The notes under the pieces: model-generated | Database searches by the model: none | What the model saw: only the letters and a program-made list of their open reading frames with translations | Told to the model about the DNA's origin: nothing | Program-made: the position numbers and the translations under genes | Assembly (NCBI GenBank): GCA_019058445.1 | Contig: JAHPZA010000006.1 | Coordinates: 558,001 to 622,000, forward strand | Direction: 5' to 3' | Source: Promethearchaeota archaeon | GTDB lineage: Archaea > Asgardarchaeota > Lokiarchaeia > Sigyniarchaeales > SOKP01 | Length of the DNA stretch: 64,000 bases | Shown here: one piece after another, positions 28,277 to 37,021 of the stretch | How the letters are laid out: the number at the start of each line of letters is the position of its first letter | Position numbering within the stretch: the first letter of the stretch is position 1

Positions 28277-28330
28277 ATTTAAAATTTTTCATTCTGAAAA
28301 ATGAATACATTCTAAGGCAATCTTTTTTTT

Positions 28331-29290
28331 CTACTCTAAAGGTAAATAATAGTCTATATCGTCTTTCATTGCCAGAATTTTAGAAATAATCTGGGATAGA
28401 TCATCGGCAGAAAGTTCATCCTTATCAATCAATGCTTTAGCAAGAGCTTGATAGTGTTTATATGTATCTTTATCTGCCAAATTCTTAAGTTTAGTACTAA
28501 AGGAATATAAATTTAAATATGTATCTTTGTAATCTCCGGCTTTGAGTGATTTTGTCCCTAAATTATCAAGAGTGTAACTTAATGCTTTTTTTGCATTTTC
28601 TAAGTAATATTGTAATTTTAATTTTCTATCATTAATTTCATCTTTAATACGTTTTGCTTGTTTTTGAAAATGAATAAAGTCATCCTCATTTCTCAAGTTT
28701 CCTGAGATTTGAATTAATTTTTCAGTTAAAACCAGTTTATCTTTAAAATTTTCGGTTTCCATTAATTTTTTCTGTAAAATTTTTTTCTCATCAGTTAGAG
28801 ACTGTTTAAGCTCATCTGATAAATCTTTTCGATGAGCCCAAATTGATTTCAATACAACTTCTTGTTTTTCAATTAACGAGGTTCCCTCAACCAATTTCTT
28901 TTTTGAAAGAATCAGTTCTGTTAATGGTTTATCTAGTATTTTAAATGTTTTTACACTCTGATCCCAGTTAATAAATAACTCCTTATATTCTAAGATAATT
29001 TTAACTACCTTAGGGATTAATTTATTAATTGCTTTATTGTCCTCTTTATCAGCTATTATAACGAGATCTGCTTCTGTCTCATGGATGTATGTAATTAGAA
29101 CAAAGTAATCGCCTAATTCGATGTTTTTTAGTTCCTTAGAACCGCTCAGAACCATTTCAGAAATGAAGGATTTTAACGCAGAAAAAAACGCGCTGAACAT
29201 TTCGAGCTTGCCGTCGCTGACGTCCTGAAAATTCTTATCGTATAATAAAAGACCCGATTTGCTCTGATATAGGAATAATGAATAGATCAC
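28331..29290 (-). CDS. Longin-like domain protein with C-terminal helical region
   Basis: A 319-aa protein starting at GTG. Residues 1-105 read as a longin-type alpha-beta domain: strand YSLFLYQSKSGLLLYDKNF, helix MFSAFFSALKSFISEMV, strands IELGDYFVLITYIHE and ADLVIIADKED, helix INKLIPKVVKIILEY. The rest is predicted helical and charged (repeated LTDEKKILQKKLM-like stretches). Longin domains are found in eukaryotic SNAREs and trafficking adaptors, and are characteristic of Asgard archaea. No GTPase is adjacent. Domain assignment by pattern only. Confidence 0.65.
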   Translation of the reverse strand: MIYSLFLYQSKSGLLLYDKNFQDVSDGKLEMFSAFFSALKSFISEMVLSGSKELKNIELGDYFVLITYIHETEADLVIIADKEDNKAINKLIPKVVKIILEYKELFINWDQSVKTFKILDKPLTELILSKKKLVEGTSLIEKQEVVLKSIWAHRKDLSDELKQSLTDEKKILQKKLMETENFKDKLVLTEKLIQISGNLRNEDDFIHFQKQAKRIKDEINDRKLKLQYYLENAKKALSYTLDNLGTKSLKAGDYKDTYLNLYSFSTKLKNLADKDTYKHYQALAKALIDKDELSADDLSQIISKILAMKDDIDYYLPLE

Positions 29291-29561
29291 TTAAGGTCAC
29301 ATTAATAGTTTAATCAATTTTTTATGAAAAGTAATATTTCAGATTAAATAAAATGAAATCTAGTTAAATTATAAAATGAAATTTAATTTAAAATTAAAAT
29401 ATAACTACTCTATTTTAAATTTAAGTCCATTTTTTTTAAGCTTTACTTTATTTACCCGCTAACATTAATATAGTTTCCTTTTCAATATTTTATCGTGAAA
29501 TATTTAAAACAGTTAAAGAATTCATGTTATATGTTAGGTGATTAGTTCTTTAGGTGATGTA

Positions 29562-31472
29562 ATGTCAACAGACCATAATGAAGATATTGATAGACTTATT
29601 GAAAAATATGGTAATAAGCAAGTTTCTTTAAACAAAGCGATCAAACAATTTATAAAGCCAGGGAATAGAATTTTTATAGACTCGGGGTGTGCTGAACCGA
29701 TCGATCTTACTCAAAAATTAATAGAATTGGGTCCACAACTTCCTGATGTCGAAATACTGCACTTTTTAAGCTTAAGCGACTTAGATTATTACGAGACGGC
29801 AGGTGGCATTGAAGATCTCTTTAGACACAATGCATTTTTCATTGGGAAATCAATGCGTAAATTCATTGAAATAGGACAAGCAGATTACACACCAATGTTA
29901 CTTTCTGAAATTCCACGAATTTTTAAGAGTGGTCAAATGCATTTAGACACTGCGCTCATTCAAGTCAGTCCTCCTGATAGATATGGATTTTGTAGTTTTG
30001 GCATCAATGTAGATATTGCTAAATCAATAGCAGAAGCGGCAGATAAAGTTGTTGCTGAGATTAATCCTAACATGCCACGTACCTTAGGAGATGCATTCAT
30101 ACATATGGATGATATCGATGCATTTATAATTACTAACCATGATATTATTGAATTTTCCTATGGCGAACCTGATGAGGTCTCTAAAAAAATAGCGAAATTT
30201 GTTGCTAGTTTAATTGAAGATGAATCTACAATTCAGATGGGTATTGGTGAAATACCAAATGCTGTCACAGCCGAGTTAATCGATAAAAAAGATTTAGGAG
30301 TGCATAGTGAGGTATTTTCAGATGGTATAGTAAATCTTGTAGAAGAGGGAGTAATAACTTGTAAAAAAAAAACAATTCATAAAGATAAAATCATATGTTC
30401 ATTCGTAATGGGTTCTCGAAGGCTTTATGACTTTGTATGCGATAATCCAATGGTAGAATTTCATCCATGCGAGTATTGTAATGATCCCTATATTATAAGC
30501 CAAAACCATAAGCAGATTGCGATAAATGCGGCTCTTACTGTGGATTTGACAGGACAAGTTAACTCAGATTCAATAGGTTATCAATTTTATAGCGGTATTG
30601 GAGGACAAGTAGATTTTATTCGAGGCGCTGGACGTGCAAATGATGGTAAACCTATAATGGTAATTCCTAGTACTGCTAAACTTAAAGATGGTACGATAGT
30701 TTCTCGTATAGTACCTCATCTTCAAACTGGCTCAGGGGTCGTAGTGACTCGCGGGGATGTGCATTATGTTGTCTCTGAATGGGGGATTGCTTATCTCTAT
30801 GGCAAAAGCGTAAGAGAAAGAGTTCTTGAAATGATTAATATTGCCCATCCGGATTTTAGGGAAAAATTATTAGAACACGCAAAGAAATGGAATTATGTGT
30901 ATTCAGACCAGAAACTGCCAGTATCTATTGACGGAAGAATAAGCATTTATCCTCAAAAATACGAGACTTCCCTTGAATTAAAAAATAGAAAGACTATAAT
31001 AGTTAGGCCTGTTAAGTCTACAGATGAGAGAATGTTTCAGGAGCTCCACTATTCTTTAGATGATCAAGATCGGTATTATAGGTTTTTTACACCTATTCAT
31101 GATTTTCGCCATAGATTAGTCCAACCTATGATAAATGTTGATTATGCAACAGATATGATCTTAGTTGGAGAATATTCTGAAGATAATGAGAAAAAAATTA
31201 TTGCAATTGGAGGAATCTTCAAGTCAGAGAACCCTTCAATTGCTGAATTGGCATTTGTCACTCATAAAAAATGGCGTGGTCTTGGAATTACTAAGTTTTT
31301 ATTGAATTATTTAGTACAAATTGCCCGCGAATTAAAATACAAATCATTATCTGGTTCAATTCTTCTTGAAAACAGGCCAATGCTCCATATTATTGATAAT
31401 GCTGGGTATAAAATCACATTTAGACATATGGAAGGAGGAGTTTTGGATTTTATTATGGATATTTCAAAATAA
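29562..31472 (+). CDS. Acetyl-CoA hydrolase/transferase family protein fused to GNAT acetyltransferase
   Basis: About 636 aa. Residues 1-460 are a CoA-transferase family I protein related to 4-hydroxybutyrate/acetyl-CoA transferase (QMGIGEIPNAVTAEL, LGVHSEVFSDGIVNLVEEG, YSGIGGQVDFIRGA). Residues about 475-636 are a GNAT fold with the acetyl-CoA loop region KKWRGLGITKFLL. The fusion suggests acetylation-linked control or a CoA-dependent partner activity. The start is placed at ATG 29562 after AGGTGAT; a GTG at 29538 would add eight residues. Confidence 0.82.
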   Translation: MSTDHNEDIDRLIEKYGNKQVSLNKAIKQFIKPGNRIFIDSGCAEPIDLTQKLIELGPQLPDVEILHFLSLSDLDYYETAGGIEDLFRHNAFFIGKSMRKFIEIGQADYTPMLLSEIPRIFKSGQMHLDTALIQVSPPDRYGFCSFGINVDIAKSIAEAADKVVAEINPNMPRTLGDAFIHMDDIDAFIITNHDIIEFSYGEPDEVSKKIAKFVASLIEDESTIQMGIGEIPNAVTAELIDKKDLGVHSEVFSDGIVNLVEEGVITCKKKTIHKDKIICSFVMGSRRLYDFVCDNPMVEFHPCEYCNDPYIISQNHKQIAINAALTVDLTGQVNSDSIGYQFYSGIGGQVDFIRGAGRANDGKPIMVIPSTAKLKDGTIVSRIVPHLQTGSGVVVTRGDVHYVVSEWGIAYLYGKSVRERVLEMINIAHPDFREKLLEHAKKWNYVYSDQKLPVSIDGRISIYPQKYETSLELKNRKTIIVRPVKSTDERMFQELHYSLDDQDRYYRFFTPIHDFRHRLVQPMINVDYATDMILVGEYSEDNEKKIIAIGGIFKSENPSIAELAFVTHKKWRGLGITKFLLNYLVQIARELKYKSLSGSILLENRPMLHIIDNAGYKITFRHMEGGVLDFIMDISK

Positions 31473-31539
31473 GAGTATTTAGGAGAAATATATTTAGTTT
31501 ACGAAATAGCAATCTTGATAATAGACTAGGTGCATTGAA

Positions 31540-32394
31540 ATACTTATTTCAGAGTTTCATAAACTATATCGCAAAAATGGTTTAGATGAGAAGACTATCC
31601 AAGAGTTTCGAAAAATTATATATTCATATTATAAACAGTACGGGAGGACATTTCCATTTCGGGATGATACAACTCCGTATAATGTTTTAATTTCTGAAAT
31701 AATGCTTCAGCAGACTCAAACAAGTAGAGTTTCTGAGAAGTTTCTTAACTTTGTAAAAAAATTTCCTCATTTTGAAGCTCTTTCAAAAGCTTCACTAGAG
31801 GATGTGTTAAAAGCTTGGCAAGGATTGGGATATAATAGAAGAGCAATAGCTTTAAAAAAAATTGCAGAGATTATAATCAATGAATTTGAGGGAAACCTTC
31901 CAGATTCAATTGGTATTTTAAAAACATTTCCTCAAATAGGACATAACACAGCTTCATCGATTGTAGCTTTTGCCTTTAATAAGCCTTCCATCTTTATAGA
32001 GACTAATATACGGAGAGTTTTCATTTACTTTTTCTTTTCAAAGAAAGAAGTAATCGATGATAAAGAGATTCTTCCACTAGTAGAAAAATCTCTCGATACT
32101 TCAAATCCCCGTAAATGGTATTATGCCCTTATGGATTATGGAGTAATGTTAAAAAAAAAATTTCCAGAGCTTAATAAAAGGAGTAGGACTTATCGAAAAC
32201 AATCTCAGTTTAAGGGATCTGACAGAGAAATTAGAGGTAAGGTATTAAAATTAGTTTTAAATCATAAAACGCTACTAATATCAGAGCTAATTGAAAAATT
32301 AAAGATATCTCGAAATAAGCTTAATAAAATTTTGATTCAATTACAAAAAGAGGGTTTCATTAAGATTAATGATGATTTGATTACGGTGGAATAA
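31540..32394 (+). CDS. MutY-like HhH-GPD DNA glycosylase, probable AUA start
   Basis: A/G-specific adenine glycosylase-like protein with a C-terminal winged helix (about residues 230-284). The helix-hairpin-helix reads FPQIGHNTASSIVAFAF, and the catalytic position has IFIETNIRR, with Glu where classic MutY has Asp. The Cys cluster for 4Fe-4S is absent. The conserved N-terminal region (YSYYKQYGRTFPFRDD..YNVLISEIMLQQTQ) runs 54 codons upstream of the first ATG (31702), in a frame with no ATG, GTG or TTG. ATA 31540 lies 7 nt after AGGTG and is the best start. Repair of mismatched bases is the family role. Confidence 0.75.
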   Translation: MLISEFHKLYRKNGLDEKTIQEFRKIIYSYYKQYGRTFPFRDDTTPYNVLISEIMLQQTQTSRVSEKFLNFVKKFPHFEALSKASLEDVLKAWQGLGYNRRAIALKKIAEIIINEFEGNLPDSIGILKTFPQIGHNTASSIVAFAFNKPSIFIETNIRRVFIYFFFSKKEVIDDKEILPLVEKSLDTSNPRKWYYALMDYGVMLKKKFPELNKRSRTYRKQSQFKGSDREIRGKVLKLVLNHKTLLISELIEKLKISRNKLNKILIQLQKEGFIKINDDLITVE

Positions 32395-32406
32395 AAATTA
32401 GGAAAA

Positions 32407-33702
32407 TTAGTCTAAATTTCCTGTCTTAAAGTACTTTTCAATTTTTAGAGCCAATTTTTCTTGTTTCTTCCACTCTCCAAAAGCATATCCTTTCGAGGTT
32501 AATTCATTAATTGCCCCTTTAACTTCTTCATCTATTTTACTTACTTTTTTTTTAGCAAATGGAGTGTGGGGTAATGGAATAAAAGAATGAGTGTGGATTT
32601 TTGCCCCTCTATTTGACAAATCTTTCATCATGTTGATTGTTAATCTTATATCTTCTTCAGTTTCACCCGGCAATCCAAAAATGAAATCCACATTGGCTTT
32701 AAGTTTTTTAGATAATGTTAACTCTACTGCGTTATGAATATCTTCAACGGTATGCCCTCTGTGACAGAAATTTAGGATCTTTTGACTACCGGATTGAGCC
32801 CCAATTATAATATTATCATTTGATGCATAATTTAAGATTAAATCTAATGTAGAATCATTAACGTGTTCAGGTCTAACTTCTGAGGGAAATGATCCAAAAA
32901 AAATTCGTCCCTCTGGTTGAATGATTCGTTTAATTTTTCGCAATAGATCTTCGAGTTTAGTAAGGTTCAATGTTTTACCATCTTTAGAACCATATGAAAA
33001 TGCGTTTGGTGTTATGAATCTAATATCCGTTAGATTTTTACTTTTCATCAATTTAACGTATTTGCATATGTAGTCTATACTTCTATGTCGAGGAGTTATG
33101 CCTAATATAAAAGGTGTTTGACAAAAAGAGCAGAGGTAGGGACATCCTCTCGTTATCTCAATTGCTCCAAATTTATTATATTTAACTGGAAAAGGAGGAA
33201 ATTTATCTAAATCAATCAAGTTCCTCTTACCAGTATAATGATATTTATTATTCTTACTAATATAAGCTAGACCTTTTATATTATGATAATTCTCTTTATT
33301 TTTAATTTTTTTTAAAAATTCTATTAGAGTTTCTTCACTCTCCCCAGTAAAAACAACATTAAATCCCATTTTAAGGGTTCCTTTAGGATCTCCAGATGGA
33401 TGTGGTCCCCCTGCAATGCACAAAATTTTATTTCCAAAATTTTTTCTTATCGTTTTAATTAATCTGGAAATCTCCCAAAGTTGAGTAGTGAAGAAAGATA
33501 CTCCTAATATGATTTCGTCATATGTTTCAGTAATATAAACTAGTTCCTTTAAAAGCTCTTCTTTTGTACTTATAAAATAAACAATAATATCGTCGAGCTC
33601 TTTCTCATTGTCTAAGGCACTAATTAAGGCATTAAAACTGTATTTATTAATTTTATTATAGTATACGACAAAGGCGATTTTTTTCGGCAATTTATCCCTC
33701 AT
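32407..33702 (-). CDS. B12-binding/radical SAM protein (MJ_1487-like)
   Basis: A 431-aa protein with an N-terminal cobalamin-binding-like domain (ILGVSFFTTQLWEISRLIKT, CIAGGPHPSGDPKG) and a radical SAM core with the cluster motif TRGCPYLCSFCQTP (CxxxCxxC, about residues 188-195). The SAM-binding glycine motif follows as FIFGLPGETEED. Resemblance is to the archaeal TIGR04013 group, whose reaction is unknown. It is convergent with the glycosylase, only 12 bp apart. Confidence 0.82.
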   Translation of the reverse strand: MRDKLPKKIAFVVYYNKINKYSFNALISALDNEKELDDIIVYFISTKEELLKELVYITETYDEIILGVSFFTTQLWEISRLIKTIRKNFGNKILCIAGGPHPSGDPKGTLKMGFNVVFTGESEETLIEFLKKIKNKENYHNIKGLAYISKNNKYHYTGKRNLIDLDKFPPFPVKYNKFGAIEITRGCPYLCSFCQTPFILGITPRHRSIDYICKYVKLMKSKNLTDIRFITPNAFSYGSKDGKTLNLTKLEDLLRKIKRIIQPEGRIFFGSFPSEVRPEHVNDSTLDLILNYASNDNIIIGAQSGSQKILNFCHRGHTVEDIHNAVELTLSKKLKANVDFIFGLPGETEEDIRLTINMMKDLSNRGAKIHTHSFIPLPHTPFAKKKVSKIDEEVKGAINELTSKGYAFGEWKKQEKLALKIEKYFKTGNLD

Positions 33703-33828
33703 ATATAAATTACGCTGAAAAATTTGAAAACTCTAATTTATTATGTAATCTAAATAAAATTAAATAATATAAATATTGGATTATATTAGATTTATAAAAT
33801 AAAATATGATAATTAGAATTAAAAAAAA

Positions 33829-34308
33829 TTGAGTGAGAAAAAATTGCTATTAAATAAGATAATTGCTACAACTTCCGAAGAAGTAGGCGTTTCTTGGTTT
33901 GATTTCTACTCCATTGGTCATATTTGCTTTGCTATGGGCTTATTTTTATTCTTTTCTCTGTTCTACTCTATCCCTAAAGCTCGCGGTGATACACCCATCT
34001 TTTCATTATTATTAGTATTTATTTTAACATTCATTATCTTGATTGTCTGGGAAGTCGCTGAGAACACGTTATTTTTAGTGTTAGGTTGGAAATTTGAGGA
34101 CCGATTAGATAGTCCACAAAATATTTTTACAGATATTGTTTTTGGGATTATAGGAGCGCTAGGTTCGTGGCTTTTTGCCTATGTATCCTTTGAAAAAGAA
34201 AAGAAACATTGGCCGTACTATGTTTTTGGTTTAATTGCATTTGCTTTATGGTTTGGGGTATTTATAGTCCTTCGCTACTTAACCTTAATGAATTCGCCAG
34301 TAATTTAA
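33829..34308 (+). CDS. Small integral membrane protein, four helices
   Basis: A 159-aa protein starting at TTG with four hydrophobic helices (about 25-45, 56-77, 98-120, 130-150). A short N-terminal cytoplasmic stretch precedes the first. The GWKFEDRLDSPQNIFTDIVF segment between helices 2 and 3 has acidic residues and resembles loops of small archaeal membrane proteins with unknown function. Not recognised. Confidence 0.65.
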   Translation: MSEKKLLLNKIIATTSEEVGVSWFDFYSIGHICFAMGLFLFFSLFYSIPKARGDTPIFSLLLVFILTFIILIVWEVAENTLFLVLGWKFEDRLDSPQNIFTDIVFGIIGALGSWLFAYVSFEKEKKHWPYYVFGLIAFALWFGVFIVLRYLTLMNSPVI

Positions 34309-34355
34309 CTTAAAACACAATTTTTTTTATTTTTAACTTTCTTTTCTATTTTAAC

Positions 34356-35120
34356 GTGGAAAATATAACTAAATTTATAAAAACCAAGAAAGGAAACATT
34401 CCCTTAATCTTATCAGTACCTCATGGGGGTACATTAGAATGTAGTGAAATTCCTGAAAGACTAGATGGAGTTCTTGGAATTGATAAAAATACAATTGAAT
34501 TAACTCAGGACTTAATATTTCATCTAGAAGAATTATCTGAAAAATACTTTTCTGGAAAGAGGTTTCCCTCTTATGTTATATCAAAAATCCGTCGTAGTAA
34601 AATAGATTTAAATAGAATGGAAGCCGAGGCATATATCCCAAGTTCCCTTCTTGCTAAAAAATTATATCAATTTTACCATAAACAAATTAGAGAATTAGTA
34701 GATTATAATTTATATAAATATAATTTCTCCCTTTTAATCGATATTCATGGATTTGAAAAAAATAAGCGTCCCCAAGGATATAGAGATGTAGAAATTGTAT
34801 TAGGCACAAAAAATTTAGCTAGTTTATACCAAGATCCTGTCCCCATAAAAAATAGAGATAAAAACATACGTGGAGAGATTATTAAAAACTTTCTTAGTTT
34901 AGACATACCAATAGCTCCAGGACATCCAAGAAGAAAAGAGTATATACTAACTGGAGGTTATATTACACAAAAATATGGGATATCTGAAATCTCAGGCAGT
35001 CAGACAATGCAAATGGAATTTTCTGACAGAATTAGGATATATGATAAAGAACTTAAGAATAAGATATTAGTTTCACTTGCAGAAGTATTGTTAATGTATT
35101 TATCAAATAAGGTAAATTAA
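34356..35120 (+). CDS. N-formylglutamate amidohydrolase-like protein
   Basis: A 254-aa zinc amidohydrolase-like protein starting at GTG. SVPHGG (residues 20-25) and LLIDIHGFEKN (about 126-136) are the family's metal-binding motifs, and the basic SKIRRSKIDLNR segment matches the substrate-binding region. Related enzymes deformylate N-formylglutamate from histidine breakdown, but no hut genes are present, so another amide is possible. Single gene behind a poly-T stretch. Confidence 0.75.
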   Translation: MENITKFIKTKKGNIPLILSVPHGGTLECSEIPERLDGVLGIDKNTIELTQDLIFHLEELSEKYFSGKRFPSYVISKIRRSKIDLNRMEAEAYIPSSLLAKKLYQFYHKQIRELVDYNLYKYNFSLLIDIHGFEKNKRPQGYRDVEIVLGTKNLASLYQDPVPIKNRDKNIRGEIIKNFLSLDIPIAPGHPRRKEYILTGGYITQKYGISEISGSQTMQMEFSDRIRIYDKELKNKILVSLAEVLLMYLSNKVN

Positions 35121-35272
35121 TAGAATTTATGCTAGCATTTGCTAATATATATCATACTTATAACTAAATTCATTTTTATAATAACCACTAATTACTTCTA
35201 ACTCTCAGAACTTTATAATTTATAATTCTAAATAATAATATTTTATAGTGAATTTTCATTTTATTTGATAAT

Positions 35273-35998
35273 ATGGCTGAAAAAATTGGTTTTGTTTTCG
35301 ACCTGGACGGGACATTTATAAATAGCACTGATATTGGCGACATAGTTAAAAAAGAACTCTATAAAGAATTTAATATTCAAACTAATGATAAAATTGAAAA
35401 AGAAATTGAAGATCTTACATATGAAATTATTGCTGGGGAAAATCATAAGAAACTTGGAACCAAATTGATGTGGGCTATCTTTAAAAAATTAGGATTAACT
35501 TTTTGGCAGAGAATAAAGGCACTGATAAGAGCTAATAGTATTTTTAAAGAAGAAATTCCAAAAGTGAAGTTATTTAAAGGATCCGAAGAATTAATAGATT
35601 TTTTTGATGAAAACGAAAATTATTATGATTATGCGATAATAACTACATCTTCAGATAAGGAAGTTGATGCTAGATTAAAAAAATTCCCAGAGTTTTATAA
35701 AAAGTTTGAGGGTAAAATAGTTACAAGAGATTTTGTAAAAAATTTAAAACCACATCCAGAAAGTATAACTAAAGTTTCTAATATTTTAGGTATTCCATTT
35801 AACCGTATTGTATTATGTGGTGATATGCATACCGATATCCTCTTAGGCAAAAATGTGAATGCTATTACTATTGGCGTGCTAACAGGTATATTTTCTCGTC
35901 AAAAATTACTTGAACTCGAACCTGATTTTATATTTGATTCTATTGCCGATATTCTTGATAATATCGAAAAAATAAAAGAGAAAGTAATTAATAACTAA
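35273..35998 (+). CDS. HAD-superfamily hydrolase
   Basis: A 241-aa haloacid dehalogenase-like phosphatase. Motif I is FDLDGTFINSTD (residues 9-20), motif II IITTSSD, motif III lysine in KPHPESITKV, and motif IV CGDMHTDILLG. A helical cap lies between residues 20 and 95. Phosphoglycolate phosphatase-like specificity is typical, but unproven. It begins about 150 bp after the amidohydrolase gene, so co-transcription is uncertain. Confidence 0.85.
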   Translation: MAEKIGFVFDLDGTFINSTDIGDIVKKELYKEFNIQTNDKIEKEIEDLTYEIIAGENHKKLGTKLMWAIFKKLGLTFWQRIKALIRANSIFKEEIPKVKLFKGSEELIDFFDENENYYDYAIITTSSDKEVDARLKKFPEFYKKFEGKIVTRDFVKNLKPHPESITKVSNILGIPFNRIVLCGDMHTDILLGKNVNAITIGVLTGIFSRQKLLELEPDFIFDSIADILDNIEKIKEKVINN

Positions 35999-36065
35999 AA
36001 AAAAACTTTTTAATAGGGTTAATTCCCTATTTAATGCTTGAATCCATTATATCTTAAATTTCTAT

Positions 36066-36455
36066 TTAAGTTGGTCTCATAGGTGCTAAATAGTCTGTAA
36101 TATATTCTGCCAGAGATCCGTATGACATAGTCATTTGCAAATCCCCCTCGATTTTGAGATCTCCACTCATATAGGCAGAAGTCCCATCAACTTCTCCATT
36201 AAAAAATTGTCGAGCGAAATCAATATCCTCCAATATCATGGTTACATCTGGATCTTCAGCTTCTGCATCCATTACGAATGAGTACTTTCCTTCTTCAAAG
36301 GTCAAATACGCCCGGATATTACCAATTTTCCATTGTATGGTCCCCTCGAGATCTTCCAAATCTTCTCGAAATTCCTCGTCAACTTTTGCAATCTCTTCTA
36401 ACGTTTTTGCCATGATATAAAACATCATTTTTACTTGAAGTTCTTTTTTTTCCAT
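36066..36455 (-). CDS. SCP2-like protein, second gene of a pair
   Basis: A 129-aa SCP2-type protein: QWKIGNIRAYLTFEEGKYSFVMDAEAEDPDVTMIL (strands), DIDFARQFFNGEVDGTSAYMSGDLKIEGDLQ and final helices. The DGTSAYMSGDLKIEGDL segment is the conserved lipid-pocket region seen at 23771. Its start is 1 nt past the stop of the upstream SCP2-like gene, and the upstream gene's GGAGGGGG tail provides the Shine-Dalgarno, so the two are translationally coupled. Confidence 0.78.
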   Translation of the reverse strand: MEKKELQVKMMFYIMAKTLEEIAKVDEEFREDLEDLEGTIQWKIGNIRAYLTFEEGKYSFVMDAEAEDPDVTMILEDIDFARQFFNGEVDGTSAYMSGDLKIEGDLQMTMSYGSLAEYITDYLAPMRPT

Positions 36456-36456
36456 C

Positions 36457-36840
36457 TTAACCCCCTCCTAGTCCTTGAGCGTATTCTCCTACAGTTTCCA
36501 TAATGAATGTTAATTTAGCTGCCTTATCTGGATCTGATACTTTAACGATATTGACAAATTCAAGTGGATCTGTTTGTCCCGTTAGCATTTTTAACGCATC
36601 TGCAACATTCTCGATTTCAAAAGTTACTGTTGGATTATCTGCTATTCCATCAAAACCTTGGATAACCTGATCTTTTATTACGGTATATGTAGCGATATCA
36701 TCTCCTATTTTCCATTGTAATACTTCATCTAATCCGGCTAATTTACCTTTGAAATCATCATCAAATTTAGCAATTTCTCCAGCAGCATAACTTATCATAC
36801 TACTTAATACTCGAACACATACTTTTTCTTCAACCGACAC
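36457..36840 (-). CDS. SCP2-like protein, first gene of a pair
   Basis: A 127-aa protein related to the following SCP2 domain but more diverged (VLQWKIGDDIATYTVIKDQVIQG, NPTVTFEIENVADALKMLTG). It lacks the GTSAYM motif, replaced by TDPLEFVNIVKVSDPDKAA. Coupled to the downstream SCP2 gene. The pair may form a heterodimer or carry a lipid ligand; no enzyme is adjacent. Confidence 0.7.
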   Translation of the reverse strand: MSVEEKVCVRVLSSMISYAAGEIAKFDDDFKGKLAGLDEVLQWKIGDDIATYTVIKDQVIQGFDGIADNPTVTFEIENVADALKMLTGQTDPLEFVNIVKVSDPDKAAKLTFIMETVGEYAQGLGGG

Positions 36841-36984
36841 TTTAATACACGCTTTAAATTTTTAATTATGCTTAAAATTCATTTTTTAGATAAATGAGTA
36901 TTATTAATTTATAATCGTCATCTTCTATAAAAATCTTTAGGTTCTTGTCCTAGATTTTACTCACGTAAGCGATTACGACCGTGG

Positions 36985-37008
36985 ATATTTGTTCACGGAT
37001 TAAAAGAA
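36985..37008. other. Short hairpin in the UxaA/SCP2 intergenic region
   Basis: CCGTG and CACGG arms surround about ten bases. It lies just downstream of the UxaA-like gene end on the minus strand and may act in termination or be incidental. Confidence 0.3.
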
Positions 37009-37021
37009 AAAAAAGATGGTC

